A stretch of 64,000 nucleotides of DNA from Neoroseomonas oryzicola (GTDB lineage: Bacteria > Pseudomonadota > Alphaproteobacteria > Acetobacterales > Acetobacteraceae). Where the stretch lies: NCBI RefSeq assembly GCF_012163135.1, contig NZ_JAAVUP010000002.1, forward strand, positions 310,001 through 374,000, in the 5' to 3' direction. A program made the translations under genes and the position numbers. The stretch's first letter is position 1. Each line of letters starts with the position of its first letter. This document shows, in pieces, positions 19,952 to 28,738 of the stretch. The notes beneath the pieces were generated by a model. The model was not told the origin of the DNA. It worked only from the letters and a program-made list of their open reading frames with translations, and did not search any database.

Positions 19952-20563
19952 CTACCCGGCGGCGGCGGCTTCCGGTTCGGCCGCGGCCCGCCCGCGCGCC
20001 GGAACCCGGCGCTTGAGCAGGCTATAGGCCCGGTTGATGTCCTTGAGCTTTTCTTCCGCCCCGCGATCCCCGCCCGTCACATCGGGGTGGTATCGCTTGG
20101 CGAGGTCCTTGTAGCGCCCCCGCAGCTCGGCCTGGTCGATCGGCCAGCCAAGGCCGAGCAGGTCGAGCGCGGCGCGCAGTTCCGGCGGCGCCTGGGTCTC
20201 GTCGCGCGGGCGCCGGCGCGGCGTCGGCGCCTCCTGCCCCAGCACGCTGAAGGGGTCGCGCAGCAATTCCGGATCGAAGCGCCCCGCGCCGCCGAGCCGC
20301 CCGAGCGGCCAGGACGGCCGCTGCCAGGAGGTGTCGGCGCGCAGCGCGGCCTCGATCTCATGCGCGCTCATGCCTTTGTAGAAATCCCATGCCTTGTTGT
20401 AGTCGCGCACATGCGGCAGGCAGAACCACAGGAAATCCTTGAGGCTGCGGTCGCGCGGGGCGCGGAACAAGCCGGTTTCGATGCAGCCTGGATGGTCGCA
20501 GGGACGGGCCGGGGCGCCGTCGCTGTCGTCCTCCGGCGCGGCCTTGCTGCCAGATCGGGGCAT
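19952..20563 (-). CDS. DnaJ-domain protein
   Basis: This 203-residue protein carries a C-terminal J domain (about residues 130-190) with the HPD motif in RYHPDVTGGDRGAEEKL, and an N-terminal cysteine-containing part (CDHPGCIETGLFRAPRD) seen in the alphaproteobacterial DnaJ-like proteins encoded next to cobS. It probably stimulates a DnaK-type chaperone, and context hints at cobaltochelatase assembly, but that is inference. The ATG at 20563 (MPRSGSKAAP) is chosen; it diverges from bolA 84 bp away. Confidence 0.85.
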   Translation of the reverse strand: MPRSGSKAAPEDDSDGAPARPCDHPGCIETGLFRAPRDRSLKDFLWFCLPHVRDYNKAWDFYKGMSAHEIEAALRADTSWQRPSWPLGRLGGAGRFDPELLRDPFSVLGQEAPTPRRRPRDETQAPPELRAALDLLGLGWPIDQAELRGRYKDLAKRYHPDVTGGDRGAEEKLKDINRAYSLLKRRVPARGRAAAEPEAAAAG

Positions 20564-20647
20564 CGGCTGTTTATGGGCGTGGCGGGGGCGTCCCGCAAGG
20601 CGCGTAACACCCCTTGGCAGGCCCGGCCAAAGGCCGGAAAAGCGCGC

Positions 20648-20932
20648 ATGGCCCCCTCCCGCGCCGAGCGCATCCGCACCGCCCTGGAAACCGCCTTCGC
20701 CCCGGCGCGGGTCGTCGTGCAGGACGACAGCGCAAAACATGCCGGCCATGCCGGCGCGCGGCCGGGCGGGGAGACGCATTACAGCGTCGCCGTCGTCTCC
20801 CCCGCCTTCGCCGGCCAGTCGCGCGTCGCCCGGTCCCGCGCCGTCCATGCCGTGCTCGACGGCGAGTTCCAGGGCGGGCTGCACGCCCTCGCGCTGCGGC
20901 TGATGACGCCCGAGGAAGCGGCGCGGGCCTGA
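20648..20932 (+). CDS. bolA: BolA-family protein
   Basis: The 94-residue protein has the BolA fold signature: an N-terminal helix (RAERIRTALETAF), a strand with VVVQDDSAKHAGHAGA, and the helix containing RVARSRAVHAVLDGEF followed by HALALRLMTPEE. BolA proteins pair with monothiol glutaredoxins in iron-sulfur trafficking and influence transcription. The stop overlaps the following gene as TGATG. The ATG at 20648 gives a normal length; longer frames upstream overlap the divergent J-domain gene. Confidence 0.93.
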   Translation: MAPSRAERIRTALETAFAPARVVVQDDSAKHAGHAGARPGGETHYSVAVVSPAFAGQSRVARSRAVHAVLDGEFQGGLHALALRLMTPEEAARA

Positions 20933-22578
20933 TGCCCCCGGCGCCGACGCGCATCATCTTCGAGGATCGCGAGATCCTCGTCCTGCACCGTCCCGGGCGG
21001 TCCGCCCACAGCCTCGTGACCTTCGCCGACCTGACCTTCCGGCCGAAGGGCGACGCCTTCTGGGGGCGGGAGGCGGCCGAACGCCTCGGCCTCGATGCGG
21101 TCGGCTTCATCGCGAAACGGGAGAACTGGTATCCGGCCGCCTCGGTCGATGCGGCCGCGGCGGCCGTGCGGTCGGTGCTGAAGCCGCGCGGCCTCGCCTA
21201 TGGCTACAGCATGGGCGCCTATGGGGCGCTGAAGCATGGACGACGGCTCGGCCTCGATGCCGCGATCGCGGTCGCGCCGCAGGTCAGCATCGCGCCGACC
21301 GACGTGCCGGCGGACACGCGCTTCCACCGATACTTTCGCCCCGCCGTGCACCGCGGGATGCGGGTCGCGCCGGAGGACCTGGCCCCCTTCGCCGCGGTCC
21401 TCGCCGACCCCTACGACGCGGTCGACTGGGATCACGCGCGGCTCGCCGCCGAGGCCGGGCCCGTCCACCTGCTTCGCACCCCCCATGCCGGGCATTCGGC
21501 GATCTGGCTGGTGACCGGGGCCGAGGCGCTGGGCGAATTGCTGGCCCCCGCGCTCGAGGGCGACGTCGCGGCGATGCGCGGCCTGCTGCGCGAGCGCCGC
21601 GCCAGGTCCGGCCATTGGTTCCGCCTCATGGGCCGCGCCGCCTTCGGCCACGGCCACGGCGCGCTGGCCGAGACGCTGTGGGACCGGGCCCGTGCGTTGC
21701 GGATTCCCGACGCGATCCTCGCCCAGGAACGCGCCCGCGCCACGGCCGATCGCGCCCAGCGCCTGCTGGCGCTCGGCCGGCGGGAGGAGGCGGTGGCGAT
21801 GGCCCGCGACCTCGCCGCCGCCGCGCCGGCCGAGGTGGTCGGCGCGATCGGCCAGGCCGCCCACCTGCTGCTCGCCGCCGGGGCGTCGATCGAGGCCGAG
21901 GCCGCCTTCCGCCGGGCCCTGATCCTGAACCCCGCCGCGGCGGACGTCCATGTCGGGCTCAGCCTCGCCCTCGGCGCCCAGGGCCGGGAGGCCGAGGCGA
22001 TCGCGGCGGCACGGGAAGGCCACGCCGCCATCCCGGAGGACGGCGAGACGGCTACGCATTACGCGCACCTGCTCGCCGGCGGGGAGGCGGCCGCGCAGGC
22101 CGAGGCGGAACGCATCTTCCGCGTGGTGCTGGCGCGCCAGCCCGCCAACGGGATCGCGCTGTTCGGCCTGAGTCGCGTGGTCGCGGCGCGGGGGCAGGGC
22201 AGCGAGGCGCTGCACCTTGCCCAGCAGGCCTCGGCCCGGCTGCCCGGGCATCACGATTCGCTCGCCTGGTTCGCGGACCTGGTGCTGCGGGGCGGGGACG
22301 CGCTGCGGGCGGAGCGGCTGTACCGCCGGCTGCAGCGACTCTCCCCGGGCCGGGCGGAGGGCTATCTCGGCCTCGCCGCTGCGTTGCAGGCGCAGGGGCG
22401 GCGCGCCGAGGCGATCGGGGCGCTGCGGCGCGGGCTGAACGCGGTGCCCGGCGATGCGGCGCTGGCGGCGCAACTGCGGGAGAGCCTGCGCCCGCGCGCC
22501 CGCGTGGCGGCGCTGATGGGTCGGCTGCGCGGGTATTTCCGCCGGCGCGGGACTGATCGGGCAGGGACGACGGACTGA
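20932..22578 (+). CDS. Alpha/beta-hydrolase fused to TPR repeats
   Basis: The 548-residue cytoplasmic protein has an N-terminal alpha/beta-hydrolase-like domain (about 1-210) with nucleophile elbow GYSMGAYG (Ser93) and candidate His at 185/188 in PHAGHSAIW. From about residue 250 to 530 it is a series of TPR/Sel-like helical repeats, for example AEAAFRRALILNPAAADVHVG and AERLYRRLQRLSPGRAEGYLG. This combination is unusual. It starts at an ATG overlapping the bolA stop, so is coupled to bolA. Substrate and partners are unknown; a role in surface polysaccharide or protein complexes would be speculation. Confidence 0.75.
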   Translation: MPPAPTRIIFEDREILVLHRPGRSAHSLVTFADLTFRPKGDAFWGREAAERLGLDAVGFIAKRENWYPAASVDAAAAAVRSVLKPRGLAYGYSMGAYGALKHGRRLGLDAAIAVAPQVSIAPTDVPADTRFHRYFRPAVHRGMRVAPEDLAPFAAVLADPYDAVDWDHARLAAEAGPVHLLRTPHAGHSAIWLVTGAEALGELLAPALEGDVAAMRGLLRERRARSGHWFRLMGRAAFGHGHGALAETLWDRARALRIPDAILAQERARATADRAQRLLALGRREEAVAMARDLAAAAPAEVVGAIGQAAHLLLAAGASIEAEAAFRRALILNPAAADVHVGLSLALGAQGREAEAIAAAREGHAAIPEDGETATHYAHLLAGGEAAAQAEAERIFRVVLARQPANGIALFGLSRVVAARGQGSEALHLAQQASARLPGHHDSLAWFADLVLRGGDALRAERLYRRLQRLSPGRAEGYLGLAAALQAQGRRAEAIGALRRGLNAVPGDAALAAQLRESLRPRARVAALMGRLRGYFRRRGTDRAGTTD

Positions 22579-22672
22579 CCGTCCCGGCGCCGGTATCCAC
22601 CTTTCGTCCCACGCGCGGCCACCCCGCGCGCCTTGCCCGGCGAGCGAAGTCCAGGCCCCTGGCCGCTGCGCA

Positions 22673-23044
22673 TCAGTAGGAGAAGGGCACGCTCAGCCTG
22701 GCGCCGGCGCCGGGGTTCCGCAGCAGCCGGTCCTCCCGCGCCTGGGGCGAATGGGGGTCCGCGGTGGCGCCGAAGCGCGGTTCGTTGGGGTCGATCAGAG
22801 CCGGGTTCAGGCGGGGCGAGGACCTGGCCACGGGCGCGCGCGGGCCTTCCAGGTCCCGGTTCGGGACCGGGGCGGGCGCATCCCGTGGTGCGGGCGGGGC
22901 GGGTGCCTCGGCCTGTGGGGCCGGCTGGGCGCGGCGGCGCGCGCGGGGGCGCGGCCGGGCCGCGGGCTGGGTCGGCGAGGTCTGCGCCAGGCCCGTCGCC
23001 GGGAGCAGCGCGAGGATCGCGAGCAGGGATGCGCGACGGGTCAT
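22673..23044 (-). CDS. Small secreted Pro/Ala/Arg-rich hypothetical protein
   Basis: The 123-residue protein starts with a signal peptide (ASLLAILALLPATGLAQ, cleavage near residue 21). The mature part is Pro/Ala/Arg-rich and low complexity (about 25-65), then has a more ordered segment with RFGATADPHSPQAREDRLLRN and the ending ARLSVPFSY, a possible outer-membrane beta-signal-like C-terminus. No family is recognised. Its ATG overlaps the stop of the upstream Nudix gene as ATGA. Confidence 0.6.
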   Translation of the reverse strand: MTRRASLLAILALLPATGLAQTSPTQPAARPRPRARRRAQPAPQAEAPAPPAPRDAPAPVPNRDLEGPRAPVARSSPRLNPALIDPNEPRFGATADPHSPQAREDRLLRNPGAGARLSVPFSY

Positions 23045-23577
23045 GCGCTGCCTCCCGGCAGGGGATGCACGCCGCGGCGATCCTCGGACGGGTTCAGTGC
23101 GACGCCGCCGGACGTGCCCTCCCGCCAGGCCTTCAGCGCCCAGCGGACCGAAGGGAAGGCGATGTCGTCCCAGGGGATCTCGTCCCAGGCGAAGCGGCGG
23201 ACCTCGAGGCTCTCGGGACCCGCCTCGAAGCCCGGCTGTTCGAGACGAGCGCGGAAGATGACCTGCACCTGGCCGAGCCGCGCGATGGAATAGACGGCCA
23301 GCACGCCGTCCAGCGCGATGCGGGCGCGCGCTTCCTCCCAGGCTTCGCGGCGGGCGCCTTCCTCGACGGTCTCGCCCATTTCCATGTAGCCGGCGGGGAT
23401 GGTCCAGAAGCCGGAGCGGGGTTCGATGGCGCGGCGGCAGAGCAGGACGGTGTCGCCTTCGGCCACCACGGAGCCCACCACGACCTTGGGGTTTTCGTAG
23501 GCGACGTGGCCGCAATCGGGGCACATCAGCCTTTCGCGGTCATCGCCTTCGGGGATGCGCCGGACGAAACGGGACAT
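23041..23577 (-). CDS. Nudix hydrolase with N-terminal zinc ribbon
   Basis: The 178-residue enzyme begins with a short segment and half zinc ribbon (MCPDCGHVAYENPKVVVG), then a Nudix domain with box GYMEMGETVEEGARREAWEE at about residues 68-87. The layout matches COG1051-type Nudix enzymes, which hydrolyse ADP-ribose, NADH or similar nucleotide diphosphates. Only one CxxC pair is present. The ATG at 23577 (MSRFVRRIPEGD) is chosen over a longer start. It is followed with ATGA overlap by the secreted Pro-rich protein. Confidence 0.85.
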   Translation of the reverse strand: MSRFVRRIPEGDDRERLMCPDCGHVAYENPKVVVGSVVAEGDTVLLCRRAIEPRSGFWTIPAGYMEMGETVEEGARREAWEEARARIALDGVLAVYSIARLGQVQVIFRARLEQPGFEAGPESLEVRRFAWDEIPWDDIAFPSVRWALKAWREGTSGGVALNPSEDRRGVHPLPGGSA

Positions 23578-23641
23578 GCGCGCAAGATGGGCGCGGCCCC
23601 CCGCGTCCTGCAAGCGGTGGTTGAGGCCGCCCGCGCGAGGG

Positions 23642-23863
23642 TCAGACCCGCAGGTCGAGCAGGGATCCGCGTGGTGGCGTCTGCCCGGCCGGCGGGGCGG
23701 CGCCCGCCGGTGGGGCCGATTGCAGGATCCGCTGCGGCGCCGGGCTACTGCCCCGCGCGGCGGCTTCGGGCCGGTCGGTCGAGCGGGCCGGCTGGATGCC
23801 GGCGCTGCGGGTGACCTCCTGCGTGAAGGCGGCGAGGGAGTTCAGGCTGATCATGCGCAGCAT
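23642..23863 (-). CDS. Small hypothetical protein (73 aa)
   Basis: An open frame starting MLRMISLNSLAAFTQEV and ending RGSLLDLRV, with an Ala/Pro/Gly-rich middle. There is no signal peptide or known domain. Support is moderate: it lies between pgk and the Nudix gene in the same direction, and the N-terminal 20 residues have a plausible amphipathic character, but no strong ribosome-binding site is visible. It could be a non-coding shadow in GC-rich DNA. Confidence 0.4.
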   Translation of the reverse strand: MLRMISLNSLAAFTQEVTRSAGIQPARSTDRPEAAARGSSPAPQRILQSAPPAGAAPPAGQTPPRGSLLDLRV

Positions 23864-24010
23864 TGTCCAGCCGAGGCGTGAAGAATGGCTTAACCGGCGG
23901 CGGGGAACGGGACGGACGGGACCGATGCGCATGGGCGAAGCCTGCGCCGAGGTCCCGTTAACCTTCCAGCAACCACTGCGTGCAGGGCGGGCAGGGCGCC
24001 CGCCCCCGGA

Positions 24011-25204
24011 TCACCCGGCCGAAAGCGCCGCGACCCCCGGCAGCGTCTTGCCCTCGAGCCATTCGAGGAAGGCACCGCCGGCCGTCGAGATGTAGGTCAT
24101 CCTCTCCGCCACCCCGGCATGGCGCAGCGCCGCCACCGTGTCGCCGCCGCCGCCGATCGACTTCAGCGCGCCCGACTGGGTCAGGGAGGCGACGATCTCG
24201 GCCACCGCGACCGTCGCGGCATCGAAGGGCGGGATCTCGAAAGCGCCGAGCGGGCCGTTCCAGACCAGCGTGGACGCGCCGCGCAGGCGCTGTTCGATCG
24301 CCTGTTCCGTGTCCGGCCCGACATCGAGCGCCATGCTGTCCGCCGGCACCGCGTCGATGCCGACCTTGCGCGATGGGGCGTTGGCCTCGAAGCGCTCGGC
24401 CACCACCAGGTCGACCGGCAGAAGGATCTCGCAATTCGCCGACTTCGCTTCCTCGAGGATGGCGCGGGCGGTGTCATGCATCTCCGCTTCCTGCAGGGAC
24501 TTGCCCATGGCGTGGCCCTGCGCGGCGAGGAAGGTGTTGGCCATCGCCCCGCCGATGACCAGCACGTCGACCTTCTTCGAGAGGTTCCCCAGCAGGTCGA
24601 GCTTGGTCGAGACCTTCGCCCCGCCGACGATGGCGACCACGGGGCGAGCCGGATTCCCGAGCGCGGCGTCGAGCGCCTTGAGCTCCGCTTCCATCAGCCG
24701 CCCGGCATAGGAGGGCAGCAGGCGGGCGACGCCCTCGGTGCTCGCATGGGCGCGGTGCGCGGCGGAGAAGGCGTCGTTCACAAAGGCGTCGGCGAGCTTC
24801 GCCAGCGCCGCGGCCATCGCCGGGTCGTTCTTCTCCTCGCCCGCGTGGTAGCGCGTGTTCTCGAGCAGCAGGATCTCGCCGTCCTTCAGCGCGGCGACGG
24901 CGGCCTCGGCCTCCGGCCCGATGCAGTCGTCGGCCCAGGCGACGGGGCGCCTCAGCGCGGCGGACAGCGCCTCCTGCAGCGGCTTGAGCGACATCTCGGG
25001 CACGCGCTTGCCCTTGGGGCGGTCGAAATGGCTGCAGATGACGACGCGCGCGCCGTCATTGGCGAGTTCGGCGATGGTCGGGCAGAGCCGCTCGATGCGC
25101 GTGCGGTCGGTGATCCGCCCGTCCTTCACGGGAACGTTGAGGTCGGCGCGCAGCAGCACGCGCTTGCCCTTGGCTTCCAGCGCGTCGATGGTTCGATACG
25201 TCAT
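24011..25204 (-). CDS. pgk: Phosphoglycerate kinase
   Basis: PGK transfers phosphate from 1,3-bisphosphoglycerate to ADP in glycolysis and runs in reverse in gluconeogenesis. The 397-residue protein shows [60 protein letters not shown] and the C-terminal [12 protein letters not shown] nucleotide loop. Length is normal. The start ATG gives MTYRTIDAL. It diverges from a small secreted protein gene 30 bp away; no gap gene is adjacent. Confidence 0.97.
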   Translation of the reverse strand: MTYRTIDALEAKGKRVLLRADLNVPVKDGRITDRTRIERLCPTIAELANDGARVVICSHFDRPKGKRVPEMSLKPLQEALSAALRRPVAWADDCIGPEAEAAVAALKDGEILLLENTRYHAGEEKNDPAMAAALAKLADAFVNDAFSAAHRAHASTEGVARLLPSYAGRLMEAELKALDAALGNPARPVVAIVGGAKVSTKLDLLGNLSKKVDVLVIGGAMANTFLAAQGHAMGKSLQEAEMHDTARAILEEAKSANCEILLPVDLVVAERFEANAPSRKVGIDAVPADSMALDVGPDTEQAIEQRLRGASTLVWNGPLGAFEIPPFDAATVAVAEIVASLTQSGALKSIGGGGDTVAALRHAGVAERMTYISTAGGAFLEWLEGKTLPGVAALSAG

Positions 25205-25234
25205 CGCGTCGAGTGTCCTGGCGGGGAGGGGTGA

Positions 25235-25621
25235 ATGGTCCGGTGGATCGCGGTTCTCGTCCTGGTGCCGGTCCTAGCATCCGCGCAGGAGGCCTTCCAG
25301 TTGCCCTCGGGCAACATCCACTGCATGGCCTTCGAGGGGCAGCTGCGCTGCGACGTGCTGAACTTCACCTACCAGCGCCCGCCGCGACCGCGGGGCTGCG
25401 ACCTCGACTGGGGCGGGGCGGTCGGGCTCGGGCCGCGCGGCGCGGCGGCGGTGATCTGCCACGGCGACACGGTGGCGAACCCGGATGCGCCGGTGCTCGG
25501 CTACGGCCAGGCCTGGCAGGGGCCGGGCATGGCCTGCACAGCGGCGCAGACGGGCCTGCGCTGCACCAATGCGGAGGGGCATGGGTTCGAGCTGGCGCGC
25601 GCCAGGCTCAGGCTGTTCTGA
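25235..25621 (+). CDS. Small secreted cysteine-rich protein (DUF6636-like)
   Basis: The 128-residue protein has a signal peptide ([18 protein letters not shown]) and a compact mature domain with six cysteines, including the [13 protein letters not shown] segment typical of the DUF6636 family, plus later CHGDT, ACTAAQ and [12 protein letters not shown]. Paired cysteines suggest disulfides in the periplasm. GGGGAGGGG precedes the ATG. Function is unknown. Confidence 0.75.
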   Translation: MVRWIAVLVLVPVLASAQEAFQLPSGNIHCMAFEGQLRCDVLNFTYQRPPRPRGCDLDWGGAVGLGPRGAAAVICHGDTVANPDAPVLGYGQAWQGPGMACTAAQTGLRCTNAEGHGFELARARLRLF

Positions 25622-25625
25622 CCGA

Positions 25626-25916
25626 TCAGGCCGGCCCGTCGACGATGATGAGCGCGCCGTCGGAGCTCTTCTTCCTGAGGTCGATCACCGCCTGGTAGGC
25701 GGGCGAAGCGTACCAGCCCTCGGCGGCCTCGCGCGACGGGAACTCGATGATCACCGTGCGGCGATGCGGCCAGTCGCCTTCCATGACCGTGAGCGCGCCG
25801 CCGCGCACGACGAAGCTTCCGCCGAAGGCCTCGATCGTCGGCATCACCTGCTGGCGGTAGGCGGCGAACATCGCCTCGTCGTGGATGGTCTCCACCGCGA
25901 TGACATAGGCCTTCAT
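25626..25916 (-). CDS. DUF1330 family protein
   Basis: The 96-residue protein fits the DUF1330 ferredoxin-like alpha+beta fold: MKAYVIAVETIHDEAMFAAY at the start, a central FVVRGGALTVMEGDW, and FPSREAAEGWYASPAYQAV. These are small cytoplasmic proteins of unknown activity. It converges with the DUF6636-like gene 4 bp away, and the SDR gene lies upstream on the same strand with a 78-bp gap. Confidence 0.88.
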   Translation of the reverse strand: MKAYVIAVETIHDEAMFAAYRQQVMPTIEAFGGSFVVRGGALTVMEGDWPHRRTVIIEFPSREAAEGWYASPAYQAVIDLRKKSSDGALIIVDGPA

Positions 25917-25994
25917 GGAACGGCCTCCCTCCCTGGGCCGCACCGGGGCGCGCGGCGCGGCGAGCCTAGACTCACCCCACGCCTGATGCACGCA

Positions 25995-26768
25995 TCAGGC
26001 GCGGAACATCCCGCCGCCATCCACGTCGACCACCGTGCCGTTGACGTAGCGCCCGCGGGGGGAGGCCAGGAAGACCGCGAGCTCGGCGATCTCGGACGCC
26101 TCGATCGGGCGGGCGAAGGGCAGGTTGGTCAGCGTCTCGGCCCAGCGCTCCTCGTCGCCGAACTTCAGCTTCGCGTTGACCTTCGCCTGGGTCAGCATGC
26201 GGTCCGTCTTGGTCACGGCGGGATTGATGCCGACCACCTGCACGTTGCTCGCCTGCGCCGCCGCGCCGATCGCCGAGGTGAAGGCGATCAGCGCCGCATT
26301 GCCCGCGCCACCCGCGATGTAGCCCGCGCGCGGCGCCCGGCCGGCCATGCCGATGATGTTGACGATGCTGCCGGCCTTCCGCGCCTCCATCCCCGGCAGA
26401 TAGAGCTGGCACATGTGGATGTAGCCGATGACCTTGAGGTCCCAGGCTTCCTTCCAGCGCGCGATCGGGATGTCCTGCAGCCGGCCCGAGGGGATGGCGC
26501 CGGCGTTGTTCACCAGGATGTCGACATCGGGGAAGGCGGCATGCAGGCGCTCGCGCTCCTCCGCGCGAGAGAGGTCGGCGGCGAGCGTCTCGACCCGCAC
26601 CTGGCGCGCGGCGCGGACCTTGTCGGCGGCGGCGGCGAGCGCGCCGGCATCGCGCGAGGCGAGGACGATGTCGCAGCCCTCGGCGGCGAAGGCCTCGGCG
26701 CAGGCGAGCCCGATGCCCTTCGATCCGCCGGTGACCAGCACCCGCTTGCCGTGAAGCTGCATGTCCAT
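25995..26768 (-). CDS. SDR family oxidoreductase, atypical active site
   Basis: The 257-residue protein has a Rossmann fold with the NAD(P)-binding TGGSKGIG motif (13-20), the structural NNAG (87-90), and a C-terminal NGTVVDVDGGGMF typical of SDR enzymes. The catalytic YxxxK is altered: Tyr150 is followed by IAGG, and the helix reads GAGNAALIAF, so the usual lysine is missing and Asn157 lies nearby. It may be a divergent subgroup with a different mechanism or be non-catalytic. The substrate is unknown. The next upstream stretch is the repeat array. Confidence 0.85.
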   Translation of the reverse strand: MDMQLHGKRVLVTGGSKGIGLACAEAFAAEGCDIVLASRDAGALAAAADKVRAARQVRVETLAADLSRAEERERLHAAFPDVDILVNNAGAIPSGRLQDIPIARWKEAWDLKVIGYIHMCQLYLPGMEARKAGSIVNIIGMAGRAPRAGYIAGGAGNAALIAFTSAIGAAAQASNVQVVGINPAVTKTDRMLTQAKVNAKLKFGDEERWAETLTNLPFARPIEASEIAELAVFLASPRGRYVNGTVVDVDGGGMFRA

Positions 26769-26850
26769 GGACGTTTCCCCGTTCTATCCTGCGTCATAAG
26801 GTTCGCGCGTCCCGGGGAAGGCGCAAGGGGTCGCGCGGCGCTCGGCTCCA

Positions 26851-26980
26851 GAGGCGGCCCGATGCACGGCATCGGGCCTGGAGCGCGAAGCGCGACCGCG
26901 CCCAGACCGACGGATGAGCCAAGCGGTCCAGTGCATGGCGCGCAAGCCAAGCGCGCGGATGCGCGCGCCGGCGATTGAGG
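26851..26980 (-). repeat. 137-bp intergenic repeat, unit E
   Basis: Third unit of the minus-strand array, reading CCTCAATCGCCGGCG from 26980 downward. It has hairpins GCGCGC-ATCC-GCGCGC and GGCCCGATGC-CGT-GCATCGGGCC. It is the unit nearest the SDR gene. The whole region 26769-27199 contains only these repeats and no gene. Confidence 0.8.
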
Positions 26981-27117
26981 CACGAAAACATCGGCCCGAT
27001 GCCTGGCATCGGGCCGGGAGCGCAAAGCGCGACCGCGCCCAGACCGACTATTGAGCCGGGCGGTCCAGTGCATGGCGCGCAAGCCAAGCGTGCGGATGCG
27101 CGCGCCGGCGCCTGAGG
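26981..27117 (-). repeat. 137-bp intergenic repeat, unit D
   Basis: A full-length unit of exactly the same length (137 bp) as unit A at 14001. On the minus strand it starts CCTCAGGCGCCGGCG and contains GGCTTGCGCGCCATGCACTG, the GGTCTGGGCGCGGTCGCGCT core, and the hairpin GGCCCGATGCC-A-GGCATCGGGCC. Confidence 0.85.
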
Positions 27118-27199
27118 TCAAAGAATGGCGGCCCGATGCACGGCATCGGGCCGGGAGCGCGAAAGCCAAGCGCGCGGATGCGCGCGCCGGCGATTGAGG
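27118..27199 (-). repeat. 137-bp intergenic repeat, unit C (internally deleted)
   Basis: This first unit begins with CCTCAATCGCCGGCG immediately after the TGA of the ThDP-enzyme gene. It is 82 bp long: a 55-bp internal segment is missing, joining GCTTGGCTT to TCGCGCTCCCGG, while both terminal hairpins are kept. Confidence 0.82.
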
Positions 27200-28738
27200 T
27201 CAGACCAACAATTCGATCAGGAACGGCCCGGGCCGGCTGAAGGACTGCGCCATCAGGTCGCCGACCTGGTCCAGCGTGCTCGCCTGCGCCGCCTCGACCC
27301 CCATGCCCTCGGCCATCTTCACCCAGCCGATGTCGGGGTTGCCGAGGTCGAGCATGTCCATCGCCGTCCGCCCCGGATTGGCGCCGACGTTCTGATATTC
27401 GCCAAGCAGGATTTGGTACTTCCGGTTGGACAGGATCACCGTCGTGACCGGCAGCTTCTCGCGCGCTTGGGTCCACAGCGCCTGGACCGTGTACATCGCG
27501 GATCCGTCGGCCTGCAGGTTGATCACCCGCCGCCCGCCGCCGCCGATGCCGGCGCCGGTGGCCAGCGGCAGGCCGCAGCCGATCGCCCCGCCGGTGATCT
27601 GCAGCCAGTCATGCTTCGGCGCGGCGACGGTCTGCGGGAAGAAGCCGCGGCCGTAGGAGACGCTCTCATCGGCGATGATCGCCTCCTCCGGCATCAACGC
27701 CGCGACGGTCTGCGCGAGGCCCTCGGGCGAAGGCGCGCCGCGGGCGCGCTCGGGGCGCGGGCCGACATCGGGCATCGGCACGGCCGGCGCGTTAAGCTCC
27801 TCGCACAGCGCGCGCAGTGCGGCTTCCGCATCGTGCTCGTAGCGCGTCAGGACGTGGACCTGCGCGGTCTCCGGGTAGTGCTTCGAGGGCTTGCCCGGAT
27901 AGGCGAAGAAGCCGACCGGCGCCTTGGCGTTCACCAGCACCAGGTGCTCGACCCACTTCAGCGCGTTGATCGCGACATCCGCCGGATAGGGCACGCGCTC
28001 GAGCGGCAGGCGCCCCTGGCCGCGCTGGGTGCGGCCGTTCGATCCCTCGGCCATCAGCTTGGCACCGGTCGCCTGGCTGGCGCGCCAGGCGAAGGCCTGG
28101 GCACCTTCGCGCAGCGCCTTGCCGCCGAGCAGGATCAGCACGTTCTTCTTCTCGCGCAGGATGCGCGCGACGTTGCGGATGGCGTGCGGGTCGGCCTGCG
28201 GCACCGCCGGCACGGGCAGCGGCGCGGCGATCACGCCGCCTTCGTCCCAGCAGGTGTCGGACGGCAGCACCATGGTCGCGACCTGGCCAGGCGAGGTCAT
28301 CGCCGCCTGCACCGCGGCCGCGGCATCCGCGCCGACATCCTTCGCCTTGGTCGAGGTCCGCACCCATTGGGAGACGGTCCGCGCCAGGCCTTCCGTATCG
28401 GCCGTCAGCGGCGCGTCGAAGATGCGGTGATAGGTGGCCTGGTCGCCGACGCAGTTGACGATGCCCGACCGCGCGCGCCGCGCGTTGTGCAGGTTGGCAA
28501 GGCCGTTGGCGAGGCCGGGGCCGCAATGCAGCAGCGTCGCCGCCGGCTTGTCCGTCATGCGCCAGTAGCCGTCGGCCATGCCCGTGACGACGTTCTCCTG
28601 CAGCCCGAGCACGCATCGCATGCCGGGGATGCGATCCAGCGCGGCGACGAAATGCATCTCGCTCGTGCCGGGATTCGCAAAACAGACTTCCACGCCACAG
28701 CCAAGAAGAGTGTGTACCAGGCTCTCGGCACCGTTCAC
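27200..28738 (-). CDS. Thiamine diphosphate-dependent enzyme, acetolactate synthase large-subunit-like
   Basis: The 512-residue protein has the three domains of the ThDP enzyme family: an N-terminal pyrimidine-binding part with Glu49 in LQENVVTGMADGYW, a central domain, and a C-terminal pyrophosphate-binding domain with QADGSAMYTVQALWTQAR in place of the usual GDG, and SNRKYQILLGEY further on. It resembles IlvB-like and benzoylformate-decarboxylase-like proteins rather than true IlvB, since no small subunit gene is adjacent. The GTG at 28738 is chosen because GGGAG lies 9 bp upstream. Substrate is unknown. Three 137-bp repeat units start directly at its stop. Confidence 0.85.
   Translation of the reverse strand: MNGAESLVHTLLGCGVEVCFANPGTSEMHFVAALDRIPGMRCVLGLQENVVTGMADGYWRMTDKPAATLLHCGPGLANGLANLHNARRARSGIVNCVGDQATYHRIFDAPLTADTEGLARTVSQWVRTSTKAKDVGADAAAAVQAAMTSPGQVATMVLPSDTCWDEGGVIAAPLPVPAVPQADPHAIRNVARILREKKNVLILLGGKALREGAQAFAWRASQATGAKLMAEGSNGRTQRGQGRLPLERVPYPADVAINALKWVEHLVLVNAKAPVGFFAYPGKPSKHYPETAQVHVLTRYEHDAEAALRALCEELNAPAVPMPDVGPRPERARGAPSPEGLAQTVAALMPEEAIIADESVSYGRGFFPQTVAAPKHDWLQITGGAIGCGLPLATGAGIGGGGRRVINLQADGSAMYTVQALWTQAREKLPVTTVILSNRKYQILLGEYQNVGANPGRTAMDMLDLGNPDIGWVKMAEGMGVEAAQASTLDQVGDLMAQSFSRPGPFLIELLV

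Noticed and set aside
27200-28738. True acetolactate synthase IlvB
   Set aside because: There is no adjacent regulatory subunit gene and the ADG in place of GDG plus overall length point to an IlvB-like paralogue.
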